Shown here: piece by piece, positions 1 through 12,999 of the stretch
Layout: each line of letters opens with the position of its first letter
How positions within the stretch are numbered: the stretch's first letter is position 1
From: Bugulina stolonifera
Lineage: Eukaryota > Bryozoa > Gymnolaemata > Cheilostomatida > Bugulidae
DNA length: 64,000 nt
NCBI GenBank assembly: GCA_935421135.1
Contig: OW285188.1
Coordinates: 2,067,001-2,131,000 of the forward strand
Direction of reading: 5' to 3'
Program-made: the position numbers and the translations under genes
Notes under the pieces: model-generated
Told to the model about the DNA's origin: nothing
Database searches by the model: none
Seen by the model: only the letters and a program-made list of their open reading frames with translations

Positions 1-398
1 CAACAGACACCCATATACCATATATAGTGAGGGCGAGTGGAGTGAAATATTTATTTACTCACACTGTCATGAGATTGACACTGCACACCAATGCTACTCC
101 TGGGTTAAATGGTAATTCCTTAATTCTTGGTGTCGAGTTTGTCGGATTCCTTGTTGCATTGCAAGAGCTCACTGTGAGCCGAGATATTGTAATGAAAACT
201 TATACATTGCGTATTCTTATATCAGATTGACTATACATGTCAGTACCTTAGGTACACTGTAGGTATACATATCAGTATATCAGGTAAACTGTAGGTATAC
301 ATATCAGTACATCGGGTAAACTGTAGGTATACATATCAGTATATCAGGTAAACTGTAGGGTCTACATATCAGTATATTAACCAAGTATTATTTTACAG
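1..398. other. Left edge: intron of EXOC7, no exon recognised
   Basis: This stretch precedes the first recognisable EXOC7 exon and ends in a good 3' splice site (TTTTACAG at 391-398). From about 240 to 375 it holds roughly four degenerate copies of a 40-bp unit containing TATCAGGTAAACTGTAGGTA, which carries acceptor-like and donor-like strings. A 67-codon open frame at 27-230 has no resemblance to Exo70 and no splice support, so I do not call it. Upstream EXOC7 exons must lie outside the window. Confidence 0.6.
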
Positions 399-3300
399 GT
401 TGATTGACCAGCAGAAGTCTTCTAGTGGTGACAGTATAGTATCAGCCTCTCCGAGTACCATTACATCTATTGCTAGGAAAAAGTCTAAGGGGTTGGGGTA
501 AGCTGTTAACATATGGTATATAGAGTAAATATATCATCTGATAATTCTATTATTATATAGAGTATGGTATGGAGTAAGTGTATCGTGTACTGATAGATAT
601 AGATTAGGTATATCATATTATATAATTACATGTATATATACATGTACACGTATGTGTAGATTACTGAAGAAGACTCTACTAAAAGGATCAGAGACGTCTG
701 CTAAGAAAGAGGAAGAGATCTTTGTGTTGGAGACTGAGGGTTATATTAACTGTGTATCAGCGTTGCTCAAGCTTATAGAGGTCAGTTCCCATCAACCATC
801 GGTGTAGGTGTACATCATGTAGTGTGATGTGTTGGAATTATCTATCCTCTATGTATAGTACATATTAGCTACTACACAATGATGTCATGGGTTATTGTAA
901 TGATTTCAGTTTGAAAGTGTGCTGATGAATGCTATAATACCTTTCAAGCACCGGAGGAAGGTGTTCGAGATTATGATACAGCCTTCTCTAGACCTCATTG
1001 TGTCTGAAGGAGAGGTAAGTGTACAGCAAGTAGACACAGTCGTGTAACTACTCTCGGAGCTGAGTAGTTAGTAGTATCTGAATCAATATTAAGCGTGTCC
1101 AATTAATTAGCGATATGATAGCTATTCTCTCTTATTCCAAATACTAAAGCCCTCAAATCACTGCCAGAGTGTTGAACCCCAACAATGCTGTCCTTGAATT
1201 CAAAAGGTCGCTATGGTGTACTATATTCAGGTTGTACACAAAGAGCGTAAAAGGAAAGAGGGATCGCTCAATGATAATACCCTGTCTCACCAAATACGCC
1301 CAATTTGGCGGTTCCGACGCTCCGTTATTCACTTACCCGCCATCTGCTTACTGGTAATTTGGGTAGCTGTTCGACTTAAACGCGCAACTTAACTGCTGTC
1401 ATATTTACGATTCTATATTGATATCTCGTAAACATAAATAGATGGTTTATACGACGCCGTTGTGAATAAGCGCTTCTTATTGGTCTGCGGAACGCCAATA
1501 GCCATAGGGGATTTGTACACAAGATGGCACAACTCCTTACTTAATCCGGACCGCGTTTGGAGGCGGGGGAGGGACAGTTTTTGGCCGGAGTGATCCCTCT
1601 TTCCTTTTACTCTCTTTGTTGTACATGTACATGACTTGTATATTATCTACTCGACTGTATTAGTCACACACCAGCCTACACACTGCTGATGATTTGTTCT
1701 ATATATAGAAACTGGGAGAAAGTGCACAGAAGTCGGCCTCCCATTACAACTTCAAGGAAGTGCACATGCTCTTCCCTGTCGTCAAACATCTCAGAAATGT
1801 GAAGCCACAGTTTGACATAAAGTTGGAAGGATGCCAACCTATAAATAGGTCAAAGTTTGCTGCTCTTATTACTACTCTAGACAATGTGGTGAGTGTGTGC
1901 GCTGACCCAACCCCCCCCCTCTCCCACTCTTCCAATCTGTCTTGCTTATTGACGGCAACCAAGTAGATGTACATGCGCGTGTATATGACCAGTGGTCAGC
2001 GTGTATATGACCAGTGGTCAGCGTGTATATGACCAGTGGTCAGCGTGTATATGACCAGTGGTCAGCGTGTATATGACCAGTGGTCAGCGAAACAGCTGAT
2101 GGCTCTCATTCATTGTACATGGGGCTGTATACAGATTGTTTTCATTGTTGATTGAACGATTGTGCAAGTGATCTCAATGTGTAGACTACGCATACATAGT
2201 AGACAGAATAGTAGTACAGAGATGAGAGTATAGTGTAGTAGACCTATCAGTGTGGTTTTAAACCTACATGTATTATGCGAGTATTCTGAAGTTGTCTCCC
2301 CCTCATATATAGTGTTCAATCTTCAATGTGCACGAGAACAAGGTGAAACACTGTCTATGGTAGTATTGTACTGTTTACTTGGTCACAGGGTAACTCTATA
2401 CTGAAACTGTTTATTGAGAGTATAAAGAATGATCCAGATAAATCATCTAATATGCCTGTAGATGGGACAGTACATGAGCTCAACCGCAATGTAAGTAGAT
2501 TACACACTTGGTACTCAGTCTAATGTAAGTAGAGTATACATGTATGTATATTATGTGTGTAGCTGTATGACGTACTATACAATGTGAGTACAGCGTATGA
2601 TGTACTATACAATATGAGTACAGAGTATGATGTACTATACAATATGAGTACAGAGTATGATGTACTATACAATGTGAGTACAGAGTATGATGTACTATAC
2701 AATGTGAGTACAGAGTATGATGTACTATACAATGTGAGTACAGAGTATGATGTACTATACAATGTGAGTACAGAGTATGATGTACTATACAATACGAGTA
2801 CAGAGTATGATGTACTATACAATGTGAGTACAGAGTATGATGTACTATACAATGTGAGTACAGAGTATGATGTACTATACAATATGAGTACAGAGTATGA
2901 TGTACTATACAATATGAGTACAGAGTATGATGTACTATACAATATGAGTACAGAGTATGATGTACTATAAAATATGAGTACAGAGTATGATGTACTATAC
3001 AATGTGAGTACAGAGTATGATGTACTATACAATGTGAGTACAGAGTATGATGTACTATACAATATGAGTACAGAGTATGATGTACTATACAATATGAGTA
3101 CAGAGTATGATGTACTATACAATATGAGTACAGAGTATGATGTACTATACAATATCATATGTTATTCTATTTATACAGACCATGTCTTTCATGAATATAT
3201 TAAAGGAGAATGCCGAGGTGGCTGGTGCTATGCTTCTTGTACAAGGTACACTATATACACCATATCTACACTTTATACAGTCATGTTTACACTTTATACA

Positions 3301-6064
3301 GTCATATCTACACTATTATAATATAGAGTCATGTCTACACTTTATACAGTCATGTCTACACTATATACAGTCTATGTATCTACACATGTACATGTATTAT
3401 ACATATTATGCATCATATCAGGTATATCTACATGTTGTAGATCCCATGTACAGAGAGCAAAATGTGGAACATTTAACCATCAAAGTAGCCGACTATATGA
3501 GTGAGTTCACTCTATCATAATACAGTAATACGGTAATATGGTAATACAGCACCTTACCAGTACCATTTGCATGTAGTTAACCATGGGTCCAGTATCGTAC
3601 CACCAGCATGTGCAATGGTAGATAGCTACGGGTCGACTAGTATTACTTTAGTCTGGAGTTACTTGCCCTTGATTGTATTAATGAATAATATGTGCTTGTA
3701 CTTACTGCTAAAGGCTCAGCTACACAAGAGGCCGATTGTTTTTTTTGGCCTTCGGAGCCTCGCTCTAGAGCAAATCGGCGCTTTTTGTTCGGCTATGAAA
3801 AGACCAACATGTTGGTCTTTTCGGTCCACGACATCACGGAGCGCTGTGGTGATTGGTTGATATTAGATACTAAGACCCCAATTATCTCATTTATTAAAAA
3901 CAGCTTTTATTGGCTGGATATTAATCAAGGCCACTTGTGGACTGATACCATGCATTGCCTATAGAGCCATGCCAATGAACAATGAAGTTGCTCCACTGAG
4001 GCTAACGGCCTCTCGTGTACCCGAGCCTTAATGGGGACTAATAGCTGGTAGCATGAACCACCAACTATTATGTGTACAACCCACCCGTCCTACATTTAGT
4101 ATTAGTAACATGTACATGTACATTCTGTGTTGTATCTGTGTAGCTAAAGTATTGTCTGCACTCGGCATGAATCTGAAGAACAAATCTGAGACTTATCATG
4201 ATCCCTACCTGGCGGCCATCTTTATGCTCAACAACTACAACTATGTTCAGCAGAAGCTACACAGGTGATTAGTACTATCTGGTAACAGTATTATTACATA
4301 TATCATATGATTAGTACTATCTGGTAACAGTATTATTACATATATCATATGATTAGTACTATCTGGTAACAGTATATGGGTATATGCATATGGGTGATTA
4401 GTATGTAGTATGTACTACTTGTACTAAAGTTACTACTTGCCAGTGTAACTGTAACATTCAACAAATTTATTTTGGCCAATTAACAAATTATATGTAGGTG
4501 TGACATGTTATTGCGACAGAATTACATCTTATGAAAATGAAGCCGCTAATGATTAAACTTAGAGTTTATCTAATTTAATAAACTGGAACTGGCAGTACTC
4601 GTTCTAGCAGTGGCTCTAGCAGTGGCTCTAGCACTGGTTCTAGCAGTGGCTCTAGCAGTGGTTCTAGCAGTGGTTCTAGCAGTGGTTCTAGCAGTGGCTC
4701 TAGCAGTGGTTCTAGCAGTGGCTCTAGCAGTGGTTCTAGCAGTGGCTGCTCACAAACTAATTGCTATTCTCTGTTGTGTTACAGTCAGGATCTGCTAGAC
4801 TTGATACACAGATATGACCCGCAGGTTGGTAGCTACTACTCTACTCAGACTACAGCACAGAAGAAGAGATATCATGGTAGCTTCAGGTCGCTACTGGATA
4901 TCCTAGGATCTGATGGCAGTGTGGGTGGGCTAGCTAAGCCCCCATCTCACCAGCAGCAGCGTAATACAACGGAGAAGGTTTGTGTACATAGATAATTGCT
5001 GCTGGAGGTAGTATTTAGCACAATGATTATATATTCTGTGTGCAAATATTGGTAGAACACTTTATATGAGAGCAGAGACTCCACCTGCTATCCATGTGTC
5101 ATCTTTCTAAATATAGATTATTAATTGGTACTATGACTATATAGTATATGCTGTTTGACTATACGCTCTATGACTATACGCTCTATGACTATATGCTGTA
5201 TGACTGTACACTGTATGACTATACATTGTATGACTGTACGATGTATGACTATACGCTGTATGACTATACGCTGTATGACTGTACGCTGTATGACTATACG
5301 CTATATGACTGTACGCCGTATGACTATACGCTGTATGACTATACGCTGTATGACTGTACGCTGTATGACTATACGCTATATGACTGTACGCCGTATGACT
5401 ATACGCTGTATGACTATACGCTGTGTGACTGTACGCTGTATGACTATACGCTGTATGACTGTACGCTGTATGACTATACACTAAACTAATATGATCTCTA
5501 CTTACAGCTTTCAGACAAGGAGAAACAGTCTATAAAGGAAAGATTTACAGTAAGTGTTATAATATGTTGTATTATGTTATGTTATGTCGTATTTTGTTAT
5601 GTTATGTCGTATTATGTTATGTTATGTTGTATTATGTTATGTTATGTTGTATTATGTTATGTTATGTCGTATTATGTTATGTTATGTTGTATTATGTTAT
5701 GTCGTGCCATGTTGTGTTGTGTTATGTCGTGCCGTGTTGTGTTGTCTTATGTTATGTTATGATGTTGCATTATACATGTACATACATAATGTACATGTAC
5801 GTACATTGTATATGATTTTCTTGCCAGGAATTCAACAAAGGGTTGGAGGAGCTGTGTAGGTTGCAGAAAGCGTACGCTATTCCTGACTCCAACCTACGAG
5901 AGCTGTTGAAGAAGGAGAATAAGGAGCGGATCGTCCCTCCATACACAGCATTTAAGACTAAGTACTCTAAGGCTAACTTTACTAAGAACCCAGACAAGTA
6001 TATCAAGTACACTGAAGGTGATGTATCTGACATGCTCGACAAGGTGTTTGATGTAACATTCTAG
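399..6064 (+). CDS. EXOC7: Exocyst complex component 7 (Exo70), C-terminal eleven exons
   Basis: Exo70 is the exocyst subunit that binds PI(4,5)P2 and helps tether secretory vesicles at the plasma membrane. I assembled exons 399-497, 660-780, 910-1014, 1709-1888, 2389-2490, 3179-3245, 3441-3500, 4144-4264, 4785-4977, 5508-5549 and 5828-6064. All have GT/AG borders and compatible phases, giving 441 residues plus stop. Family signatures in order are ETEGYINCVSALLKL, FPVVKHLRNVKPQFD, ESIKNDPDKSSNMPVDGTVH, NNYNYV, DKEKQSIKERF, FNKGLEELCRLQKAYAIPD and FTKNPDKYIKY near the C-terminus. The frame enters 399 mid-codon, so the N-terminal coiled coil is missing at the window edge. The acceptor for exon 7 is set at 3441 because it restores phase; an acceptor at 3421 would not. 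Most introns are filled with minisatellites and two carry MITEs. The stop is TAG at 6062. Confidence 0.95.
1231..1624. mobile_element. MITE in EXOC7 intron 3
   Basis: Imperfect terminal inverted repeats of about 37 bp lie at 1232-1268 and 1588-1624 and share the core GTAAAAGGAAAGAGGGATC. There is no coding capacity. The interior is distinctly more GC-rich than the surrounding intron. I could not define a target-site duplication, so the superfamily is unassigned. Confidence 0.7.
1977..2088. repeat. 20-bp minisatellite in EXOC7 intron 4
   Basis: About 5.6 nearly perfect copies of GTGTATATGACCAGTGGTCA. Each unit contains the palindrome TGACCAGTGGTCA, so the array can form a row of small hairpins. 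Confidence 0.9.
2500..3158. repeat. 30-bp minisatellite at the donor side of EXOC7 intron 5
   Basis: Roughly twenty copies of a 30-bp unit (AATGTGAGTACAGAGTATGA plus TGTACTATAC) fill 2575-3155. The unit looks like the donor of the preceding exon, which reads CGCAAT|GTAAGTAG at 2485-2498 with a second AATGTAAGTAGAGTATAC at 2522. The unit length is a multiple of three, so both strands stay open for more than 100 codons. These frames are repeat artefacts, not genes. Confidence 0.92.
3712..4028. mobile_element. Harbinger-like MITE in EXOC7 intron 7
   Basis: The left end AGGCTCAGCTACACAAGAGG is mirrored at the right end by the reverse complement of CCTCTCGTGTACCCGAGCCT. Both ends are flanked by TAA (3709-3711 and 4029-4031), the 3-bp TWA-type target duplication of PIF/Harbinger elements. 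The element is 317 bp and non-coding. The interior contains a small hairpin around GACCAACATGTTGGTC near 3802-3817. Confidence 0.75.
4265..4375. repeat. Short tandem repeat starting at an EXOC7 donor
   Basis: About 2.5 copies of a roughly 48-bp unit beginning GTGATTAGTACTATCTGGTA. The array starts at the +1 position of the donor after exon 8 (CACAG|GTGATT). Confidence 0.8.
4596..4747. repeat. 12-bp minisatellite in EXOC7 intron 8
   Basis: About twelve copies of GCAGTGGYTCTA lie immediately upstream of the acceptor for exon 9. The 62-codon open frame here is a repeat artefact. Confidence 0.9.
5150..5485. repeat. 15-bp minisatellite in EXOC7 intron 9
   Basis: About 22 copies of TGACTATACGCTGTA, with A/G alternation (TGACTAT versus TGACTGT) suggesting a 30-bp higher-order unit. 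It is open in several frames on both strands because the unit is a multiple of three. No gene is implied. Confidence 0.92.
5556..5768. repeat. TTATG-type microsatellite in EXOC7 intron 10
   Basis: Degenerate runs of GTTAT, GTCGT and GTTGT pentamers, organised in units of about 20 bp, occupy most of this 278-bp intron. Confidence 0.88.
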
Positions 6065-6174
6065 CTAAAGTAACATTATTGTTATATGATGCAATTTGTT
6101 CATATAGGGCACCTTGTGACAGCTGCCACAAAGTTGTATATTATATGTTTTATACTTCCAGTAACTTTACACTA

Positions 6175-6189
6175 TTTATTACTAATAAA
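6175..6189. terminator. Facing poly(A) signals of two convergent genes
   Basis: AATAAA at 6184-6189 on the plus strand lies 120 bp after the EXOC7 stop. TTTATT at 6175-6180 reads AATAAA on the minus strand and would serve the SLC38A11-like gene, whose stop is at 6593. If both are used, the two 3' UTRs meet or overlap tail to tail. The interval 6065-6590 holds no other recognisable feature. Confidence 0.55.
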
Positions 6190-6590
6190 GTTATTATAAT
6201 TTTCTTATGGAACTAGTAACGATGGTAATAATGGTTATAGAATATAAATGAACATGAGTAAATACACAGTTTCTCCCATTCTATATGCCTGTTATAGTAC
6301 TTGTACAATCAGTAACAGTCATTATACAAACACCTTCCAAGTTGAAATGAATATTTATACATGAGTACAATATACATACAGTAATGCTATACAGTAATAT
6401 CACAGTGTGTAGTGTAATATGATTTTTAGATGCACTATCAACATAGCCCTAGGTCTATAATATTGTCACAGAGGATGAGCATCAGTTCATTGAGCTACTG
6501 CTGACAGGAGACCATAACTCTAAAGTATATGCTACTAATAAATAACTAGCCATCGATGTCTAAACACTGTAATGGAATGTATGCTGCTGA

Positions 6591-9500
6591 CTATAGGCCT
6601 GCCAGGCTGGAGGTTGTTGAGCTGGACCCATAGAGCTCTGTTGCTGATATGTTATATATGCTGGTGCTATTTAGTGAAGAACTATAGTTAGACTGAGTCC
6701 CATTGGTAAAGCCAGGGCAGTAAGGGAGCGATGTTCCATGACTGCAGGTCTCCCCTTCTGCTATTCTCAATATAGTCATTACTAGGCCTATTATAGAGGA
6801 GATAATTCCAAATAAGGCTACCATAAGCTTTGGTATACTTCTTGGGGATAGGATGGGCTCTTGCTGTAGCTTGAGTACACATAGTGGTGGGAAGATGAAG
6901 GCTAGAGGGATGGCAGCCAATACCCCCTACAAAGTGAAACATTTGCTCTAATATTCACAGCTCCACTTGTATATCACATGTACATATGCATATATGATCA
7001 GCAAATACAGCAATAGCAATCCCTAATAGATTCAACTATCTTCCAAGAAAATTGGTCATGTTTTTCACTTCTGTACAAAGGAAGTGTTGTTTTCTGATTC
7101 CAACTCTAATACATAATCCTAGACTATTAATTGCGACTAAAGTCCTTGACCTCATCGAGGCATATTATTATGTACTACCAAGCTTGAGTGTTGACTATGG
7201 CAATCCAAATGTCAGCTGTACTTACGTTCAGTTGTAGCACCACTTCAACACAATCTGTTGCCATTGAGATGCCGCACGTTAGAGCTGCTATTATAACTGT
7301 TATGAGAATGTGCCGTCCTAATTGAGGTTCTTTGCTTGCAAAGATAGAATTCTCGATTACCTCTCGGGTGACAAAGCACTCCAATGGCCATGTTAGCACT
7401 ACAGTCATGGCGTATGCAAACCTTGCCACATTCATAAAATCGTCTTCAAAGCAGTAGTTAAGTAGAACGTCTCCTGTGAAGTAAAACATGTTTATATTTT
7501 TATCTCACATGTATAACATACATGTACATGTACCACATTTATTTCATAACATCTTCTCACGTACATATCAAGTAGAAATAAGCCAACACTGTAATGTACG
7601 TACATGTACTAAAGCAACAATAAGTTTCTTGTATCGAATCTTTCCCACCAGCCATTACTTTTATTACATGTTTGTTTACTCCACCTGGGCACACACATGA
7701 CCAGTGGACACTGTAACTACATGTAAGTGTACATGGACAGTGGTCACTCACCCTGCACATAGCCAGTGAATGTGACATATCCAAGCACCCCAAACGTCAG
7801 AGTAATGAGCATAGAGGAGAAGACGCTGGCATGTGTCACCATATTCCATCTCTTCTCTGTGGGGTTCTCCAGAGACGTGTACAGGAGGAAGGAGTTGTGG
7901 TGGCACATGTAAGCTGAAACACGAGCATGAACCATTCACTCAAACACGGGTTTAGGATAGGCTCAATGTTTTAACAGCATTTCTAGCTTCCTATTTGGTA
8001 ACTGCAGGGTCTTCACACACAGTTACTACATTGTTTAAGAAGGAAGTACAAGTATAATGTGTAATATACATACCAAAGCTGAGGATACCGATAGCCTGGG
8101 TGAAGTCTTGGTGCGCAAAGTCCCAAGCATCATCTGTGACAGGTCTAAAAGTTAAGAACCAATTAAAAACACAACAAAAACATGTTAGTCCCAATTAATT
8201 TTGAAATAAGGATATACATGTAGTTGATATCAGGGTACTTTGTATATATCATCAGTATTTCTCCGCCCCCTTTGAGAGCACTACTCACACTTTATCATGT
8301 AGAAGTACAGCCTTGACTAACATGGCGATGATGATGAATACTATCAGTATTAGTGAGATGAGGGAAGCCTGGAAAATAAGATAGACACGTGACCATTAGT
8401 GCATAGGTGCTACTGCTTGGTAGCATGAAATGAATACAGTTTACATAAGAGAAGATAAGTCTAATGGTATAATTCCCTAATTTAATTTGTCATCAGGCCA
8501 TTAAGTATTAATCGACGCTTTACGCTATGGTTTAACATAAATACCAGGGTGAATAACATTACCATTGATTTTCATTATACAACATTTCGTATATAACATT
8601 GTATAATGATACAAGTCTGTTTTGTGTTTGGTAATTGGTAATGGATTGCATGTGCTGTGACATTCAAAGATCTATTTTCGCAGAAAATCAATGGCTTGTA
8701 GCATTTCAGTTTTGACCTCCCAAAGTTGTTGTCAAAAAGGTTTCTATATTATAGACTGAGTACATGATAATATGCTGATATAATAGAATATGAACTATTA
8801 CTTATAACTCTGGTGAGATGGTTGGGTGCCAACTCCCAAGGTACTAATGCTATAATACGAGCATAATACGATGCTGATTGCGCTTTCTACGAATCTATTT
8901 ATAGGTGAGTAAGGCATCGGGAATCAGCAGATAGAAGTTATCTCACCTTGCTGATCCTGGCCACATCTCTATAGAGGGAGAGAGGCAGAGTTATCCCCAC
9001 TGTTATAATAACTATGATTAGTTGTCTGCTACCCAAAGCGCTATGCCGAATAGCCTCTGTAAGACAATAGTGTTCATGTACGTCTATATGATCAACTCTG
9101 ATACAAAACCACCTGTATTTATATCTGTACAAGTATAAATAGTGCTCAATAGTTTGACTAGAACATAAAGTAGAAGTTAAAACTTATAAAATCCACCAGA
9201 CTAAATATTCACTGCTGATAGTCAGTCTGTGTCTCTCTGTCAAAATATCTTCTAACAGACATGAAACTGAACATGATATTAGTATTTAGGAATTACCTCC
9301 ACCTATCCTGTAGATGACTGCCGTTATACTGTCACCAATCACTACATTGTATCCTATCATAGCTACAATATAATATACATTATATACTGCATACATAAAT
9401 ACTAACAATATATACACACTGTTAAGCCTACACGCTGCTAGGCCTACACATTGTTAGGCCAACACATTGTACACGTACACGTAGATATCATTTGAATAAG

Positions 9501-11964
9501 CGCAGACTCTACTCAGTATATGGGTTGTAATACATAATACTAATGTACCCCTTACATAGTCTAGTCTGATGACGGTAGCCTACATACATGTACATGTATA
9601 ACCACTCATATGTGAACATCTCAGACATAATACATGCTGTAATATATATCTCTCTGTGATTGCGTGGTAGAAGAGGCACCCACCTATGAACGGGTAGAGA
9701 AACTGCATCGCTGTGAGCACTAAGAAACCGATCTTGCCGAAGGAAGTGTTAACGAGTCCCTGGTAAGTGTTGGTATTAGCTAGGTTACCTCCTTGTATTA
9801 GTAGTACTATTGAGTAGTCTGTAACCATGGTAACAATGTTAACAATATCGTGTTACGCTCACACTACAACTTTACAGGTTCACTGTGGGTATTTAACACA
9901 AAGTGATTTTAAGTCACACATTCAACATAATTCCCTACGCTGGAAAAAATAGAAACTTCTGGAAGCTGCAAGTAACTTAGTGGGTGGTCTACTAAAGGAA
10001 TGAGGTGATGGTAGCTCTCCCTTACCTGTTAGAGCAGCGACAGCAATGACTAGTATTACTCCTAATCCGAAGCCTGATTGGTGGAGAGCGTACGGTATTC
10101 CTACAGGAAACAGAACAACATCCTCATCAGCTACACGCATTAGATTTAAAACATGTGATTTATTTCTCATGCATTTTAGAGCACGTGTAGGAGGATGGTA
10201 AGTATACATGTAGGTCTAATCTTGTCACTAAATATCCGGGTGTGTATATATCTACACTGTATATACACACATGTACGCTACCATCTACCATGTGTACGTG
10301 AAGGCACCATATAAATGATATTATCCCAGATTGGGTGGACCATTAACCATAGAGTATGGCGGGCTTAGTTCCCATTATATTACATGTACATGCAGCCTGT
10401 GCACGGAATGGCGTGTTAAAAAACACTGCAGCTATTATACTGTACCCAGTCAGTAGTAACTGTATACTTAAATGCATATAATATACAATTTCCTTTCCGT
10501 ACCACTAAATATTATTGATATCCAATGATTAGCACTATAATGTACGACATTAGGCTTTATCATAAACACATTATATTACATTACATTATTATATTAGACA
10601 TTTCATATCTTAAGGTGGAAGGCAACTTCAAATCAATAACTATGTTCTGTTCTTTGAAGTGCTGTGCAGTATGTATACAGTAAGGTACATGTAGTATGTA
10701 TACAGCAAGGTACATGCAGTATGTATACAGTAAGGTACATGTAGCAAGTAGCATCGGGAATAGCTTCAAATGCCAGTGGGAACTGATTACTAGGATAGCA
10801 GAGTGAGTGCCATGTATCCAAACCAAGAAAATATAAAAAATGTGTTTTGAACCATATTGGTATCGCGGTTTGGGACAAAAGAGGCTATCCACAGGTTATC
10901 GCTCTTGCTTGTTAGTTATAACCTTCGTCTTTGAATGTCGTACTGTACCACCTCGAATGTCGTACCGTACCACCTTGAATGTCGTACTGCACCACTCCAT
11001 TTCTGTGTGAGTAGGCCAGGTAAGAGGAGGGGGATTTCGCTACCCACTGACTTTGGCAGCAGTAAAACTTTCTTTCTATTTAGTTTATTAAATATTCATG
11101 AGGTCAGTCCTTAGCATGTTACATATCGCATTGTCCATGAAGTCAGCTAATGGCTCCATAAACTGTACAAAATGTAAAATCAAACTACTAGTACTAAGGC
11201 TACACTAACAAATGCTACAGAGCTTGGCTTCCTTGCGGTGTTTAAAAAGCTTAAAATACATTTAATTGGTCATGTACTTTGGTTTTGAAAAAAAATTGTA
11301 TAAATATAAATTTAAATTAAATACCATGTTGTGTGTAGAACAGGACATTGTTGTGGATCTTGGAGCTGGTCTATTACTATTAGTGCAACTGATTTATGAC
11401 ACATGGAAAAGTAACCTTGACTTTTTTACATGAAAGCATAGACGTGACCTCATTAAAATATTATTATTACATATATTTGCTAAAATCAATCTTGAACAGT
11501 TGCTATAGTAATAAATATGTTTGCAATTTGCATCTGTAATATTATACATGTAGTATGTAAGTTTACCAGGTACATACGATATATACGTAGGCCTTACATG
11601 TAAGAGACAGTAAGTCCTCTCATTGTATTTAATATAAGAGAATTAATGGCAGGTTTTAAGTTTACACTGTCTGGAATTTGAATGGCTGAAGCTATATTTT
11701 TAACCTCTGAACCACAATGGAGAGGCTCTAAGGAAGGGTGTACTTCACACCACCCCTGCCTACATGTATCTATCACTCACCTATAATCCCAGCACCGATG
11801 ATAGAGTTGATGAAGTTTAAGCTAGCACTAGATAAAGAGTTCAACTCTTGAGATCTGGATTTGTCTGCCTCCACATCATCTTTGGCTGATATTGGTTCTC
11901 CATCACCATTCAGCTTCTGGTAACTGCTGGCTCTAGAGATGCTTGTCGTTTCACTTGCAGCATC
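6591..11964 (-). CDS. SLC38A11-like amino-acid transporter (ten core exons)
   Basis: This is a multi-pass membrane transporter of the amino acid/auxin permease fold, most like SLC38A11, an orphan putative sodium-coupled neutral amino acid transporter. Exons in transcript order are 11781-11964, 10026-10100, 9684-9818, 9297-9362, 8947-9056, 8289-8368, 8074-8144, 7752-7913, 7226-7473 and 6591-6926, all with consistent phases (488 residues from the first of them). The first exon encodes a hydrophilic acidic tail followed by LNFINSIIGAGIIG at TM1. Later signatures are YQGLVNTSFGK, LQ-to-FLYPFIG-type TM3, LPLSLYRDVARI, TDDAWDFA, MCHHNSFLLYTSLENPT, LTWPLECFVTREV and the extracellular cysteine pair CSHGTSLPYC. 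The C-terminal tail has several N-x-S/T sites. No start codon lies in these exons; candidates for the first exon are listed separately. Substrate is inferred from family only. Confidence 0.92.
10915..10995. repeat. Short tandem repeat in SLC38A11-like intron
   Basis: Three copies of a unit of about 25 bp (TGAATGTCGTACYGTACCACC). A related short array of GTATGTATACAGYAAGGTACAT occurs at 10670-10745. Confidence 0.75.
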
Positions 11965-12742
11965 CTGGTAAACAATGAAGTCTAATCATGATAAAACTGG
12001 TAGCATAGCCGTCGTGAAGAGTAAAATTTACTTTCGCTACAATAATGCACATGTACATGTAACACTTTATTTTACCAAAATACATGTAGATCAATAGCTG
12101 GAAACATAATTTTATGGATATAAGTATAATATATTCAATAAGTGTTTTGTTAGCCAGTAGATATGTCACAAGATTTATTTCCTAACAGACTATCCTGTAT
12201 TACACTCAAACTTCTGACAGGTGATGGGGTGGTTCAGTCAGCAGTCGCATTTGACAGTCGCAGTAACAGTTGTAGTCGATAGTCGCAGTAACAGTTGTAG
12301 TCGATAGTTGCTCTATTGAGAGTTTGTTCGCCACCATTGACCTCTCAATCTACCCGTACATCAGCTTCAAGGAGATAGTTCTAAATATTCTGAGATAATA
12401 TTTAGAGTATAATTATTTAGAGTATTACCTGCTCCTTGTGTAACGCTACGTTGGGAAGACATGTACTTACTTGACATAGAATAGGACTTTACTTGTAGTA
12501 CATATACATGTAAGTTTAATATGTCATTCTACACTAATTGCATGTATAAAACTTATTTTTTCCCTCAGTACCAGTTACTTAATGCCCTCCGGATGGCAGA
12601 CCCTTCCCCCACTGAGCTCACAACATAGCACATGTGAATAGTGAATGTGAATACTTTCTAAAACACTCATTTCCGTATAGATCAGCCTCATGTAAAGCTC
12701 ACACCACACATGACGTAAAATTTGATAAAGAGGCTGACAAAC

Positions 12743-12823
12743 CGTGTCTGAGAAGCTATCCTGAGACCGCCGATGCTGCAGCTCATAGTGCTGATTGTTG
12801 ATATGTTTATCCCGTCTAGACAT
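12743..12823 (-). CDS. Candidate first coding exon A of the SLC38A11-like gene
   Basis: ATG at 12823-12821 opens 27 codons beginning MSRRDKHINN and ending SFSDT. It closes at a GTTTGT donor in phase 0, which is the phase required by the exon at 11964. The encoded tail is hydrophilic, as expected for the cytosolic N-terminus. The donor is weak, and the alternative exon at 18942-19112 fits equally well, so this could be an alternative first exon or a chance open frame. With it the protein would be 515 residues. Confidence 0.35.
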
Positions 12824-12999
12824 GACTAGAGCACACCTTTCACCTGCTGCCCGCTGTCATTACCCTAACATGGTATAAACTTTGCTGTCACCACTGCTGG
12901 CAGTACAGGGAGTTGCTACTGCTGCTACTGCTTGTTGCACCTCTAGTGGCGATGCAGTGTATATCAATGACTTGTGCACACCAATCAATACATACACTC

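Noticed and set aside
2520..3321. Open frames of 115-212 codons on both strands (STEYDVLYN and LYSTSYSVLI repeats)
   Set aside because: They are a 30-bp minisatellite inside an EXOC7 intron; the unit is a multiple of three, so it stays open in several frames on both strands.
3422..3440. Upstream acceptor for EXOC7 exon 7 at 3421
   Set aside because: Phase would clash with the preceding exon (phase 1 end); the TTGTAG acceptor at 3440 restores the Exo70 frame.
5137..5859. Open frames of repeated TYR/ASP/HIS-type and CYVML-type codons
   Set aside because: Artefacts of the 15-bp and TTATG repeats in EXOC7 introns.
12429..12462. ATG-containing mini-exon as the first exon of the SLC38A11-like gene
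   Set aside because: It ends in phase 1, while the exon at 11964 needs phase 0; joining them gives a TGA within five codons.
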